A stretch of 64,000 nucleotides of DNA from Fragum whitleyi (GCA_948146395.1 OX411544.1:39973419-40037418), one strand, 5' to 3'; shown: positions 1 to 13,489, numbered from the stretch's first letter. Made by a program: numbers and translations. Notes: a model not told the origin generated them from the sequence alone.

Positions 1-1690
1 CCTGACCAAGATTTTGACCCAAGTTGACCCAATTACAATTTGTCCCCGAGATTTCATCAAGACAATCATTCTGACCAAATATCAGGTTGATTGGGAAAAA
101 AGGTGGCCTCCAGAGTGCAAAAAAGGTTTTTCTAAGATTTGACCCCGTGACCTTGTTTTTGACCCCAGTTGACCCAATTTCAAACTTGTCTAAGATTTCA
201 CAAGGACAATCATTCTGACCTGATTCAAGTTAATAAGGTAAAAAATGTGGCCTCTAGAGTGCATTCAAGATTTTTCTAAGAATTGACCCCGTAATCTAGT
301 TTTTGATCCCAGTTGACCCAATTTCGAACTCGTCTGAGATTTCATCAAGGCAATCATTCTGACCTAATTTCAGGTTGATCAGGCAAAAAATATCGCCTTT
401 AGAGTACATACAAGGTTTCTCTAAGATTTGACCCCGTGACCTAGTTTTTGACCCTAGTTGACCCCATTTCGTCTTCATCTTTGATTTCATCAAGACAATC
501 ATTCTGACCAAATTTCAGGTTGAACGGGCAAAAAATGTTGTCTCTAGAGTGCATAAAAGGTTTTTCTAACATTTGACCCCCTTGACCTAGTTTTTGACCC
601 CAGTTGACCCAATTTCAAACTTGTCTAAGATTTCATCAAGGCAATCATTCTAACCAAATATCAGGTTGATCGGGCAAAAAATGTTGCCTATAGAGTGCAT
701 ACAAGGTTTTTCTAAGATTTGACCCCGTGCCCTTGTTTTTGACCCCAGTTGACCCAATTTCGAACTCGTCTGAGATTTCATCAAGGCAATCATTCTGACC
801 TATTTTCAGTTTGATCAGGCAAAAAATATCGCCTTTTGAGTACATATAAGGATTCTCTAAGATTTGACCCCGTGACCTTGTTTTTGACCCCAGTTGACCC
901 CATTTCGTTTTCATCTTAGATTTCATCAAGACAATCATTCTGCCAAATTTCAGGTTGATCGGGCAAAAAATGTTGCTTTTAGAGTGCATACAAGGTTTTT
1001 CAAAGATTTGGCCCTGTGACCTAGTTTTTGACCCCAGTTGACCCAATTTCAAACTCGTCTGAGATTCATCGAGGCTATCATTCTGATCGGGCAAAAAAAA
1101 TGGCCTAAAGAGTGTATACAAGGTTTTACTAAGATTTGACCCCATGACCTAGATTTTGAACCCAGTTGACCCAATTTCAAACTTGTCCGAGATTTCATCA
1201 AGACAATTATTCCGGCCAAATTTCAGGTTGATCGAGCAAATAATGTGGCCTCTAGAGTGCAAAAAAGGTATTTCTAAGATTTGACCCCCGTGACCTAGTT
1301 TTTGACCCCAGTTGACCAAATTTCAAACTTGTCAAAGATTTTATCAAAACAATCATTCTCACCAAATATTAGGTTGATCAGGCAAAAAATGTTGCCTCTA
1401 GAGTGCATACAAGGTTTTTCTAAGATTTGACCCTGTGACCTAGTTTTTGACCCCAGTTGATCTAAATTCGAAGTCGTCCAAGATTTTTTCAAGGCAATCA
1501 TTACTGACCAAATTTCAGGTTGATCAGGCAAATAAGTGGCATCTAGAGTACATTCAAGTTTTTTTCTAAAATTTGACCCCGTGACCTAGTTTTTGACCCC
1601 AGTTGACCCAATTTCGAACTCGTCCGAGATTTCATCAAGACAATTATTCCGATAAAATTTCAAGTTGATCGGGCAAAAAACTCTAGAGTG
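1..1690. repeat. Tandem array, ~144-bp unit, about 12 copies
   Basis: About twelve diverged head-to-tail units with a spacing near 144 bp, judged from the recurring phrase GTTGACCCAATTT. Each unit also carries a TTTCATCAAGACAATCATTC-type block and an AGAGTGCATACAAGG block; one unit near 1080 is shorter. The left end is cut by the window. Because 144 is divisible by 3, long minus-strand ORFs run through several units, but these are products of the periodicity rather than genes. The array ends in a GACGG-rich stretch and a palindrome (next entry). Arrays of this sort are familiar from clam genomes. Confidence 0.9.
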
Positions 1691-1699
1691 CATACAAGG

Positions 1700-1800
1700 C
1701 AAATGTTGACGACGGACGTCGCACGACGCACGACGGACGACGGACATCCACCTATCCACAAAAGCTCACCTTGAGCACTTTGTGCTCAGGTGAGCTAAAA
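1700..1800. repeat. GACGG-rich spacer and palindromic tip of the array
   Basis: After the last 144-bp unit comes a run of GACGGACG/GACGCACG words (about 1707-1745) and then a near-perfect palindrome at 1763-1796. Its arms read AGCTCACC-TGAGCAC with one bulged T and a TT loop, and AAAA follows. The same tip in the other orientation starts the arrays at 31139 and, degraded, 51454, so tip, GACGG spacer and array form one composite unit. Confidence 0.8.
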
Positions 1801-1819
1801 GGAAAAAAAATACAAAAAA

Positions 1820-3130
1820 CAAACTTCGCATGGATTATTCTTAAGGTAGCAATGGACACATGATGTCATTTTTTCCCGTCCAATGAATTTTTTTCTTGTT
1901 TACATATGTTATAGATTAACATTGTCTAGTCATTATATCAAAATTTGAAGGTACCTTTCCATGCTCGTTTTCATGCTAGAGTTATCTGCCCTTGAGTGGT
2001 ATTTGCCATTTTTCAGTAAAACGTTTATATTCGTATTAGGTCTAGTTTAAACTAAGTACTAGCTAATAGTTATAAAACACATACATATTGACAGACCTTA
2101 TACGTGTACACAATGGCTGCTGCCAAGGAAATTTCTCTATGATCAATTGCATTTGCACAATTTGCCTTCAAAAGTTAAAAATGCACTTATTTTTTGTAAT
2201 TTTACAGGGTAAAAATGCCATAAAAATCTATTTTTTTTTAAGAAATTACCCAATGAATTTTTCTTGTTTTCCGATATGTTTAAACCCCATATTTTTCCTT
2301 TATTTTGTAAAAAATTCAGCATGCCTTTCCATGCAAATAAGAAAGTTTTTCGTTATTTTACAGTGACCTCTCCTAATTGAATGACGCTTTTAACGCATTT
2401 TATTGTTAGATTCAATGATCCAGTCATTCAATTGATATCAAATGCTGAAAAGAAGCTAAGTTATATAATTTAACCATCAATATTCTACGTTATTTCCATA
2501 ACCAAATCTTACGAAAACCGGTCTTTTGAAACAACGCGCAAAAAGAGCCGTAAAATAAACGAAAACCCATTTCCGGTTTATAGAGTCGAAAGGCGGCTGT
2601 CCATTGCCACCTTAAGATATGCTCGTTGAGATTTCTTCGTTAAATATGACCGTCAGTGACCAATAATGGCTCGGCACGCTGAAATATAAAATCGAAAATT
2701 CTTCTTTCAATCTACTTGTATGAATTCAACCAAACCTAACAGGAAATGTTCTTTTAAGTTCTTTTTGTTATGCTCTTTAAATTCTGATTGTTTGGCCCAG
2801 GTACAATAAAGTACAATACAATACAAAATATTTTTTTTCCTGAATATAAGGCCTCCGACCCACAATACAATCAATTTACAACAACAGCAATGTTCTTTGT
2901 TATGCGCTGTCATTATTGGATATCATTTGCTTCGGGTTTAAAACATATAAAGCATATCTCCTTAGAACAACAATATTATCAATTTTGAAAATGGAGAAGA
3001 GATTTTCTTTGCCAGAAATCCCAGTAAACCAATTTAGTAAGTAAATTTGGCTTCTTTTCTGATATTTCTCACCGATGAAGAGTGCATGATACTCATCCTC
3101 TAAAACATAAGAATCTTTTTGTGAAAAAAA
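1820..3130. repeat. Interspersed repeat, second copy at 8720-9265
   Basis: Ignoring the TTAA element inside it, this stretch matches 8720-9265 closely: the TTCGCATGGATTATTC block, the TCGTTGAGATTTCTTCG block, a run of ACAATACAATAC words and a block ending in CATGATACTCATCCTC. In the second copy it lies directly downstream of the minus-strand LINE at 9200-13100, so it may be that family's 3' untranslated region. The 3290-3780 stretch that follows holds nothing I recognise. Confidence 0.7.
1845..2611. mobile_element. TTAA-flanked DNA element, 767 bp, non-autonomous
   Basis: Both sides carry TTAA (1841-1844 and 2612-2615). The termini are inverted repeats of about 14 bp, GGTAGCAATGGACA on the left and GGTGGCAATGGACA as the complement of the right. 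The flanking sequence without the insertion is present at 8725-8760, where a single TTAA (8741-8744) joins the same left and right flanks. This defines the boundaries and target duplication. No coding capacity is seen. TTAA targets are known for piggyBac and Kolobok elements; the GGT ends do not fit the CCY start usual in piggyBac. Confidence 0.88.
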
Positions 3131-3807
3131 AAAAAAAAACAGAAAAGATTTTTAATGAACACGTTCAATTACTTATACTTATAAGAAAAAAATTGAATAG
3201 AACATTACTTTCATGCAAAAGAAAAAAAAAAAAAAAAAAACCCCAAGACAATCTCGAGGATTTTGGTAGAGGTATTTTTTAAAAAGGACCGACAAAACGA
3301 TTGCTGCATAAAGAAAGGAGGACTTCAAACCTACTTTTTGAAAGTCACAAAACTCGCAAACTGCAGGCAATTTTCCAAATCGTAGTTGAGAAAATACCGC
3401 AATCACAATCCTTTCGATGCTTTAAAGATAGCTTCCGTGATAATTTTATCAGATTAAGATCCGAACAAGGCTCCAAATTCCTGCGGTCAAAGGATTTGGT
3501 AAAAAATAATTTGTATACAACAGATGTTCAATGTGGAATCAACTGTCAATTAACATAAAATCTTTCACTAACTTAGTATTTTCTAAGGAATTGGTCAAGA
3601 AGTTTTATCTAAATTGATGCTTTTATATTTCATTTGCTGCTGTCATAATTTCAGTGAAATTTTTTAATAAACTGTAATCCAAATCTTATATCAAACTTTC
3701 GACTGAAAGTGCCATTTCTTATGTCATTTTATTTTCATTCTTAACAAAAACTGTATTATGTAGGTATTTTTCCATTGATTCTTGTACTATGAATATATTT
3801 ATATTTT

Positions 3808-4372
<565 letters not shown>

Positions 4373-4460
4373 ATTATCTTATCGTATCTTATCTCATCTT
4401 ATCGTATCTTATCTCATCTTATCTTATCTTATCTTATCTCATCTTATCTTATCTTATCTT
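4373..4460. repeat. Degenerate TTATC pentamer run
   Basis: Directly after the pure TATC tract the period changes to five (TTATC, with CATC and CGTATC variants). This looks like an older, diverged extension of the same simple-sequence tract. Confidence 0.85.
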
Positions 4461-4770
4461 CGAAATTTCAGCCCAGATATGGGATGAATTCTATATTTTG
4501 TCATAAAACAATGTTAGTGTAGTTTGAAATGTATTTCTCGGCATATAATAAAAATGCCCTATATTCAATTCAATATACATCTTATTTGTCATTTATCCCA
4601 TACAGAGTGCGTTGAGAGGGGTTGTGAATAATCATTTGTGCGTACAAGATTTCAGTAACACAAATGAAATTTATGTCTCCCATCCACTGGTCACCAATAT
4701 TTTGAAATTTGGGTTACCACAGAGATTGTTTTGGTTAATTTTTGTTTCGCTATTTACCAAGTGGACGAGC

Positions 4771-6280
4771 TACAGTTAAGAACATCGTGAAATTGACAAG
4801 GTGATTGATTTTTAATGAAATTGAATGAGTGTGTGGAGCGAATTTGAGTGAAATTAAAGGGAGGTAATCCAATGTCGCCAATTTCGTCCAAGATGAACAA
4901 AATTAGCGATATTAATCACCTTCCTTTAGTAAAATATACATGACGTCGCGCACGCTAATGCTTAACATTTGAAATTGCACATCTCCCGTTAAGTTCCATC
5001 TGCCATTTTTCCGAAACCTGTTGGTCAATTTCCATATTCTTTATACCAACAGAACTACAAGAAAGCTTACTTTTATAGTATATTTTTTAGGTGAATTGAG
5101 GAAAATCATAGTCACGTTTAGTTAAGTTTCTTTGTCACCGAAACTCTTAATTAACGTCTGTAAAACGTAACAAATTATGCGAGGGTAGATTTCTTTAAAA
5201 CCCCTAAGATGCGTAAAATAGTTCATGGAAAATGTTGAGAATCCGAAGATTTGCGCGGTAAGTGACATCATGTTAGTAGATAAACTAAAATGATCACCAG
5301 TAAAATAACAAACTTTTGATAGAGATTTATTGTACAATTCAAAAGTTGTAAAACGTCAAATTTTAACGAAAAATCGGCGTGAAAAATGGTAAAGTTATTC
5401 CAATATCTCTACAATTAATGGATGAAATTTTGAGAAATTTAAAATTAAAAATATTATTTTTTTCTAGTTTTCTTTAATATGGTTTAAAATAATTATACGT
5501 CATATACAACAAAATAAAGAAAGAAAATGTGTGTGGCCACAATTTCTTCCACACGCGGATTCTAAAGCCGGCTTTCAAAATGTTTAGCTGTCGCATTTCA
5601 TTATCAAAATGACAATCATAAATCATTTCACATTTTTAAAATATCATTTTTTCGTATGATCACTGGGAAAAATTTCGTAGAGATACGATGAAAGATATTG
5701 AAAATATTAAGATTTGTTTGTGTGGACATACTTTTCAAAAACGTATTATTTGTTAACGTCCTACGTTATATTAAATTTGCGCGCTGTGCTTTTTTCATAA
5801 ATCCAAGACTGAAATTATTAAAGCTGATTGGTGATAAAATTGCTTCCAAAAGAAAAAGTGTATTCTGTCTTATTCGGTATATTACTTATATAGCAGTTAA
5901 AAAAACATGCATGGCAAAATCTTCATGCGATAAACAAGAAATGAATCGGGAAAAACACGGTGTAATAACGTCTAAATGGCAAAACGACGTTACAAAATGT
6001 TAAGCATTAGTGTGCGCGACGTCACGTACATTTCTGTTTGTGTGTCTTCATGGACAAATCAGACAAATCAACACCAGCCATTTAAATTGTAGAATAACTT
6101 AGTCGGTTTAAATAAAATTTTGATCGTCTTGAATGATTTCGAAATGTTTTCTAATGATTTCATAAAGTTTTTGATCGATTTCAGTAGAGTGTACAGAATT
6201 ATGGAAAGGAGAGCCGAGTGAATGATATAGAGTGATATTGATCGGAATGAGTGTTAATTTCACGATGTTTTCAACTGTAT
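4771..6280 (+). mobile_element. MITE-A copy, split by a nested 1080-bp element
   Basis: The left end CAGTTAAGAACATCGTGAAA (after TA at 4771-4772) pairs with the right end near 6260-6278, which reads CACGATGTTTTCAACTG then TA. After removing the inner element (4943-6022) about 430 bp remain, the size of the other MITE-A copies. The internal hairpin (AGGGAGGTAATCC... with its partner ...ATTAATCACCTTCCTTT) lies at 4857-4928. This copy belongs to the subfamily whose right half contains TGTGTGTCTTCATGGAC. Confidence 0.85.
4943..6022 (+). mobile_element. 1080-bp inverted-repeat element (copy 1), nested in MITE-A
   Basis: The termini are inverted repeats of about 28 bp, starting ACGTCGCGCACGCTAATGC at the left and complementary to ...CATTAGTGTGCGCGACGT at the right. 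A second copy in opposite orientation is at 33473-34554. A 101-codon ORF at 5698-6003 starts MKILRFVCVDILFKN; the same first ~50 residues are readable in the second copy, with few changes. It shows no domain I recognise and may not be a gene. No clear target duplication is left around this copy. Confidence 0.85.
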
Positions 6281-6689
6281 CAGGTCTAAAAAAACACTGA
6301 CATCTATCACATTTTAAAGTAATACTTTTCGTGCTTTATTCGAAAATCCGTTTAGAAGTTTCTTTAAGTAGAAATCCAAAGAAATTCGAAGGTACCTTTA
6401 AGATTGGCTTTTCAAACAATTAGTTGTGCACGATTCATATCAATAAAGATTTGGCCCAACCCGCTTCAGTACAGACGTGTTCAAAAATTCCATACATGGT
6501 TCTTGTTTCTGTATTGAGTTAAGTTCAAAATAAGCGTTTTGCCAAGTTGCCAAAATTTTATTGGCATGCGTCATTTGTTTTCAGAAAACCCGGTGATTAA
6601 GATATTATCTATTTTCGGAAAATTGAAGTCTTGTTTGATTTATCATATACTTGTAAAACACAATCCTTCTTCAGCGAACAAATATGTAT

Positions 6690-6855
6690 TACCCAAGGGC
6701 GTAACTCCCATAACGCAAATTACGCAAGTACGCAAAATAAATGATACTCCGTTGAAATTATCGCTAATGAATGATCATAATATCGAAACTACAGCTTATT
6801 CAAGCTGTAGTTACGATGTTTTGATTATTCACCAACGCTCAAATCATGAAAAATA
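6690..6855. repeat. Repeat with internal hairpin (family also at 17388 and 36425)
   Basis: The block from GGGCGTAACTCCCATAACGC to about 6855 recurs at 17388-17540 and 36425-36570. Its centre is an inverted repeat, ACAGCTTATTCAAGCTGTAG, set between CATAATATCGAAACT and its near-complement. At 18281-18316 the GGGCGTAGCTCCCATTAC end is present in inverse orientation, so the block is the end of a larger foldback element. The flanks 6290-6690 and 6860-7440 hold nothing I recognise. Confidence 0.6.
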
Positions 6856-7449
6856 ATGGGACGGAGGGCACTCATCTTTTGCCAAATATCGCCTTTATCC
6901 TATTTACTTTTTAGTTGCCGCCTTCTGAGTGCGTATCAATTCCAAAGTCCTAGATACGCCTATTCTACCAGAGGACATAATATTAGGTAAGGTAAAAATG
7001 TAAAGGATTAATTTGCTTTATGAAATTCCCGTTTTACAGAGAAGAAATATTAAATTTAAGTTTAAATTTAATTGTATTTTCAAATGTTGGAGGATCGGAA
7101 ATTCTCTGGTTTCTTAAAGCGAATCCAATTCTTTGTCAAGTTGCCGCCATCATAGCGACAAACAAACAAACAAATCTTTGTCAAGTTGCCTATTTTTTAT
7201 ACGATTGTCAATGGTCCTTTGATTTGAGAAAAATGTGAACTAAAATCTATTTTCAGAAAATTGAAGTGCAATTTGATTTATAATCCGTCATAAATACAGA
7301 CCAACTTCATCGAGAAAATTCTATCAACCAAACGGTATGATTTAACCTCGGTAGGATTATTTTTGATATGAAATCCCCGTTTTTCCGAGAAAGAATATCG
7401 ATATTGTAGTTGATCAAAAGTAGTTGGGTGAGTTTTATACCGCCCAGCG

Positions 7450-7760
7450 GCGATATACAATGACATGTGTGTGTATTTCCGTTTATTTATCGTCGCTACC
7501 GTAGCACATGCCCATATGAGCGACGGCCCCGGAAGACGGTTAGTTATTACGGGGGATAGTGCAAGGATACATGACGAAAGTTCTGCTGAGATCCGCTATG
7601 GTTCTTTAACGTGCTTGGTGTAAAGGACTCGGTTTAATATCTCATCTGAGAGACAATTAGTTTTATTAGTGTACCAGCCCGGGAATCGAACGCACGCGGT
7701 GGAACTTTAATGGTTTTGAAGTCCGGTGCTCTACCAACTGAGCTAAGCGGGCTGGTAAAC
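7450..7760 (-). mobile_element. tRNA-derived SINE, minus strand
   Basis: On the minus strand 7757-7670 reads like the 5' half of a tRNA: GCTTAGCTCAGTTGGTAGAG (A-box region), then CACCGGACTTCAAAACC and GTTCGATTCCCGGGCTGG (B box and T arm). The anticodon stem does not close, so this is a SINE head and not a functional tRNA gene. The body continues down to about 7450 with a GTTAAACCGAG...TTTACACCAAGCACG stretch. A truncated head of the same family lies at 42482-42560. Confidence 0.72.
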
Positions 7761-8180
7761 AAGTACATGCCTAAGTCCAGCGGAGCCTATGTCGAGGTTG
7801 TCCGCCGTTAGTCAATGCGTCAATGCGTGGACTTTTCATTTAAACATTTTATGCTCTGAAACCACTGGACAGAATTTCAACAAATTTGATCAAGTGCGTG
7901 AGATTTCCAACAAATTTAAATATGCACTAAGCAAAGACTCTGACCAGCCTGCTCATCCGAACAGTCTGGCCAGAGTCTTTACTATGCGTTCATAGAAAGA
8001 TAATGTCTAATGGTATCTGTAGACCGTCAGGTAACTTTATATTTACAATATGACGCTGTTTACGTTACTGGGGGCTTGCATCTCGTGAGCAATTCAAAGA
8101 GTTGGAAATGTCACGCACAGGCTCATTTCACATAAATACTGCTTTGGAAAGGCTTTCTCAGATTCCTTCGTTAAAATTCT

Positions 8181-8432
8181 AACCAGGGCCCGAGGTTATA
8201 AAACTTTTCTCATTCTCAACTTAGAATATTTTCAAACTTAGAAATTAAATAAATATATGAATATAAAAGATAATATTAATAAGTTGTCATTTATAACAAC
8301 TTAATAATATTAACTTTAATATTCATATATTTATTACAAAATTATTACAGAATTATGGCTTTAATCTCAATTTGAAATTTAAGTAAATTCTGATTTGAAC
8401 CTAAGAAAAGTTTCAAACCTCGGGCCCTGGTT
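8181..8432. mobile_element. 252-bp foldback element with CAGGG ends
   Basis: The termini are AACCAGGGCCCGAGGTT and its exact inverse; with mismatches the arms extend to about 32 bp. The middle is a second AT-rich hairpin around TAATATTAATAAGTTGT. The CAGGG end resembles hAT-type MITEs, but I find no matching 8-bp direct repeats beside it, so the assignment stays open. The flanks 7765-8180 and 8433-8720 contain fragments of clam-type interspersed repeats and no gene. Confidence 0.7.
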
Positions 8433-9199
8433 GATATCATGGGCGTTACGGGCTGTCGCTCCTCTATAAATTTGGCCTGCATATGGAATTATTAAAAAAT
8501 CTTCTTTTCTGAGATTTCTGTTCAGAATTCATAGGAATGGTCTTTTGTACTAGCTCTTTCAGATTTCTTCGTTAGATTCTGATTGGATTGGTGTCATGGC
8601 TAAAAGGGGCTGTCGCGTCACCCCCAAAATGGTCACATGTGGTGCAATTAAAAAAAAATAAAAAAACTTCTCTGAAACTATTCGTCATATTTAAAAAAAA
8701 TAAATAAATAAAAAAAGAAAAACTTCGCATGGATTATTCTTAAGATATGCTCGTTGAGATTTCTTCGTTAAATATGACCGTCAGTTACAAATAATGGCTC
8801 GGCACACTGATATATAAAATCGAAAATTCTTCTTTCAATCTACTTGTATGAATTCAACCAAACCTTACAGGAAATGTTCTTTGGTTATGCTTTTTTTAAA
8901 TTTCCTCCGCCAATTCTGATTGTGCTTTAAAGACGCGTTCATTCAAATTGGCGGTAGGGTTACTTATTTGGCCCTGGTACAATACAATGCAATACAATAC
9001 AACACAATATATTTCATTTCTGAATATAAGGCCTCCGACCCAGAATACAATCAATTTACAACAACAGCAATGTGCTTTGTTATGCACTGTCATTATTGGA
9101 GACCATTTGCTTCGGTTTAAACACACCTAAAGCCAATCATCTTAGAACAATAAAATTATCAGTTTTGAAATAGCAATCCCAGTCAACCAATTTAGCAAG

Positions 9200-12100
9200 A
9201 AAATTTGTCTTATTTCCTGAAATTTCTCACAGATGAAGAATACATGATACTCATCCTCGAAAACGTGAGATTTTTTTGTAAAAAACAGAAAAGACATATT
9301 CTGTCTTCTCGGTTAACATTATAATGACGGCAAATTTCAATATTAGGTTTGAAATCAGAACACCTGAATTGAGACAGAGCATATTTGTAATAATATTGTA
9401 TATCGATATCTATATATCTTTCTACGTTTAATAAACTTTTCACATTTTTATAAAAGTCACATTTTGAAGAATTGATGATCTCATTATGCCATATTTATTG
9501 ATAGAAGTCTTTAATTCTTTGTTTAAATTCATTAATGAATTGTGTCTCATTTCCAACATTCTGGGAAAGCCAAACACCACTAAGCCCGTAACTAAATAGA
9601 AATATTCTTATGTTAGTAATCAAGTTAATTCTCCCAATATCATCTTGAGATTTAAGCATCTGAAAACAATTTTGGGGTATCTGCGCTAATCCATAGGAAG
9701 TAGCATTATCCAATATTTGATGAATTTTACGTGATAGTGAATTGCTATTGGGAACCTTTCACATTCACCAATAGCCAATGAGTTTATTTGTTGTCGATCT
9801 TAGGCCTAAAAATCCTTGTAATATTTTTAATGAACATTTTCAATTACCTTGGGTATCTCACTTCCCCAGATTTCTGGACCATAAGTCAAAATAGGAGTTA
9901 CCATGTAATCAAAATATTAAAATATTCCTTGTATCTGAATTTTCCGAACGGGTTTTGAAATAGTTTAATTTGGTTAACAGATTTCTGTGCCTGAAGTGAT
10001 AACTTGTTCTTTGTCAAACTCCATGATAATTTAGGTGTTAATAAGACGCCCATGAATTTGTAGAATGAAGTAACATTAATATTTTCACCTCTTTAAAACC
10101 ATTTTTCATTTTCTCTTAGGGGACCACCATTTCTGAAAACAATTATTTCTGATTTTTTTTTTCAAATTTATAGACATGTTTTTTTCACTACCAAACTCAC
10201 CAATGACATTAAGCTGCTGTTGGAGATTTAAAACGGTATCTGTAAAATTTGCTATATCATATAGATTAAGCATAAAATATCCGGAAAGGTATATGAAATA
10301 AATATACCATTGGAACACTTTTGTCTTAATTTCAGACATACGAGGGATTATCCAGAATTTCATATAATCGGCTAATAATTTCTGGCTTGTTCAGTATATT
10401 ATTTAGTGAATGTGCAGTTTGGTAGCTTTGCTGAGCATAAACCTTATTTTTTGTGCAGAATTATCTTTAGCGGTCTAAGAAAACGTGACCATAGTAGCAT
10501 ATATATGCTTGGGCGGGGGAGCGTGAAAAAATATTGAAAATGCGGTTAATAAATCGTGTTTTCTAAAACTTAAGTTGAAATTCCTTGGTTTAAATAAACT
10601 AGACGAAAATGGAAAATTTATTTGTCATATTTTAAAGCTTATTGTTTGACTTTTGACAGACGGAGGCAAAACTTAATAACAGAATATCGAGGAAAAAATA
10701 ACCAGTCGACAACACCAAAAAATAAATACCGTTTATTTTTCGGAAATTGTCATGATCTATGGTATTCACCAACCCACTCATTTCAGGTAATTTAGAAAAA
10801 TGACGTAAATTTGCAGAAGAGAACTTTTCCTAAATCTATCCCAGATATTCAAAGAGAGCCAGGCTTCATAGGAGGAATTAGAATGGTCCAATAGAGTTTC
10901 AACGAACGAATTTGTTGCAATTAATTCTCATTATTTCCCAAAAATAAAAGGTCCTGGATCTGGGTGTCGACTTTACTAGAATTACCATACATATGGAAAT
11001 CGTAAACTAATTTGATTCCAAATGGTATGTAGATAAAACCTGCAAGTCGATGTATCGGGCACAGAAAGGCATGAGCGTTTGCGGAGACTATGTAGAAGAA
11101 AGTTAATTGAATGATTCCAAATGGTATGTATATAATTCCTGCAAGTCGATGTATCAGGCACAGAAAGGCAAAAAATTAGCGGAATTGTAGAAGAAAGTTA
11201 ATTATGACGTCGCATTTGACGCTCTTGCTCCCCCATCTTCGTGATGGTCTCTATCTTGTTTTATGCACTTTACAGCCGCTATTGAACGTAAAAATTTAAA
11301 ATTTTCCACATTTATTATACAGATGATGAATTAAAAGACTGTTTAATTTTTATTTTGATAGTTTATAACCTCATTTTAAGAACTTTTGGATCAACCCTCG
11401 CATGTCGTTAATAAAAATGTTGAAGATTGTCGAGAATATTAAATCACCTTACTTTAAACCCTCATTACAACGGATATGGGAAGTGAATTTTGGGTTTATC
11501 AAATGTATGCCTCATTGTCATTATATACAGAAGCTAAAACACGCAAAAAATTACTTGTTATATTATATTTATTAATACATTTGAATATTTAAATATGATT
11601 TAAAGAATCAAAAGACTTTTCAAAGTCGATATAAAGGACATAGAATTTCCCTTTGACCTTAACATATACTTTTTTATCATACTTTTTAAACAAAAATATG
11701 GTCGATTGCTGAGTAGTCACTTCCAAAGGCTGTTTGACATTCATCTTATGTATTAAAATCATTTATCAATTTTGTAATGCGTTCATTTAGTATAGACGAA
11801 AATATCAAATATATAACATTTAGTAAGGATATTCCTCTATAATAACTAGGATCTTAGAGCCAGATTCATAAATTGGCTTTATAATTGATTCACACCATGA
11901 CTTTGAAACAATTCCTGTTTCAAATATTATATAAAAAGATATAACTGATATAGGGGATATAATATGGGAAGTGTTTTAAAAGATTCTGCTGGAATTCCAT
12001 CTTTTCCATTAGCTTTACCTACTTTTAATTGTATAAATACTCTTACGTATCTCATGGAAAGCTTAAGGTTTATTTAATAATTCGTCCATTACTGTGTTAA

Positions 12101-13100
12101 AAAACTGTGGATCATCATTTGTGTTAAATTGACATTCTTGAGGTTCATTAAATGACAAAGCTTTAAAATACGTGATCTATTCTTGATAGGGTATCGGATC
12201 TTTTCGCGAGTGAAATTTGAAGAGTTGCTTCTGTTTTTTAATAAAGACCAAAATAATTTTAGGTCTGTACTAGCATCAGCCAAAGAATATCTTTTCTGTG
12301 ACTGATCTGATAACCTCTTTCGACGGCACAACGCTTTGAATTTATTTTTAGAAGCTCTTTACACAATGAATTCAGTACGTTTATTTGTTTTCCGAAAATT
12401 TCGCAGAGAATAGACCTTGACTTTTTTAGATTTTGTCAAATCTGCATCCCACCATTGTGGCTGTGATGTTTGATAATTTGTCATTTTATTACTTTGGCAC
12501 ATATGTGTACTTATTGCAGTCGATTTGTATAGATTTAAAATTAGAGACAGTAAAGAAATAATATCAAAATCACCCGATACTAAAATCGAGTAATCGAAAA
12601 CATTTTAATGGTCATAATTCGATAAAATTGATTCATCAGAATGTAAATGTCCAGACTGATTTAGAATATTTCTTTTGAGCGTCAGTATAGGCTTATCGGA
12701 AAATGGCCAGAAAACACTTTATCTTCAATGGTAAAATAAGTGAAAAGGGGAAAGAAATGTGACATGACTATGTGACTATACGACTAGTCGACGATACTGC
12801 ATTCACCATTTGCCAAACATATAAGTTGACCGTCCGAGTCACCGTAAAGACGACCGTTAACTATGTGCATATTAAAAGTACACCAAAAATCAATCAGTAT
12901 TTTTCCAAACGAATTAAGATTGCCTTTATGGCGAGATTTGCGAGGCATATCAAAACAATCCAAGTTATGATTTGTCGTAGTGTTAAACGCTAGATCAAAC
13001 GATTCACTGGGTATATAATCCATTAAATCGCTTGTTCACGAGTTTAAATCCCCATCAAGGTTAAAAAAAGGGGAATAAGGAAAATAGCTAACTATTCTGG
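9200..13100 (-). pseudogene. Decayed non-LTR retrotransposon (LINE), EN-RT-zinc finger order
   Basis: Read on the minus strand, fragments of a LINE ORF2 appear in the right order across about 3.9 kb, broken by stops and frameshifts. 13023-12784 resembles the C-terminal part of an APE-type endonuclease (HIVNGRLYGDSDGQL, then GECSIVD). 12331-12089 is the linker before the reverse transcriptase. Near 11985 GKANGKDGIPAE, near 11640-11590 YIDFEKSFDSLN and near 10285-10200 a damaged YADD region (LYDIANFTDTVLNLQQ) mark RT motifs. 9890-9840 reads TPILTYGPEIWG, and 9443-9210 the Cys-rich tail (ICLFC). It belongs near the CR1/Jockey side of LINEs and is related to the fragment at 35071-36012, which keeps an open frame. 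Not functional. Confidence 0.85.
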
Positions 13101-13489
13101 CTATGTTATTTTCTAACAACTGTATTCCATTTGTTAAATCTTTCCCTCTGTAAATAGAAGACCCTTCTGGCGACACACAAGCTATATACTTGTAATATGA
13201 TATCATTCATTTGGTATTATGAGCTAACATTGATATGTAAAACAACAAAGTCTATATATTCTAAATACAATCTTTTGATAAAACCACTTGTAAATAGCTA
13301 ATCTCTAATAAAAACGCTTACATCCCCACTGTTTCTAAAGCAGGAGTTTTTTTTTTATTTCTCCTCCACACCCGAAATGTTTATAGCCTGGGATACAGTC
13401 ATCAAATTCCTTGCCAGAATAACCTCATGTTTCCAGAAGACCAATAATGTCAAATTTCTCTATATAACGTATGAAAGTTAAACCATTTC

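Noticed and set aside
296..1531. Minus-strand ORFs of 71-166 codons in the 144-bp array
   Set aside because: The unit length is divisible by 3, so any stop-free frame extends over several units. The translations are periodic, low-information and lack a domain.
1..1690. CRISPR-like array
   Set aside because: Units are 144 bp, diverged and contiguous, without unique spacers between short identical repeats, and the DNA is eukaryotic.
7670..7757. Minus-strand tRNA gene with anticodon TCA
   Set aside because: The A and B boxes are good, but the anticodon stem does not close and the acceptor arms do not match. A truncated copy at 42482 shows it to be a SINE head.
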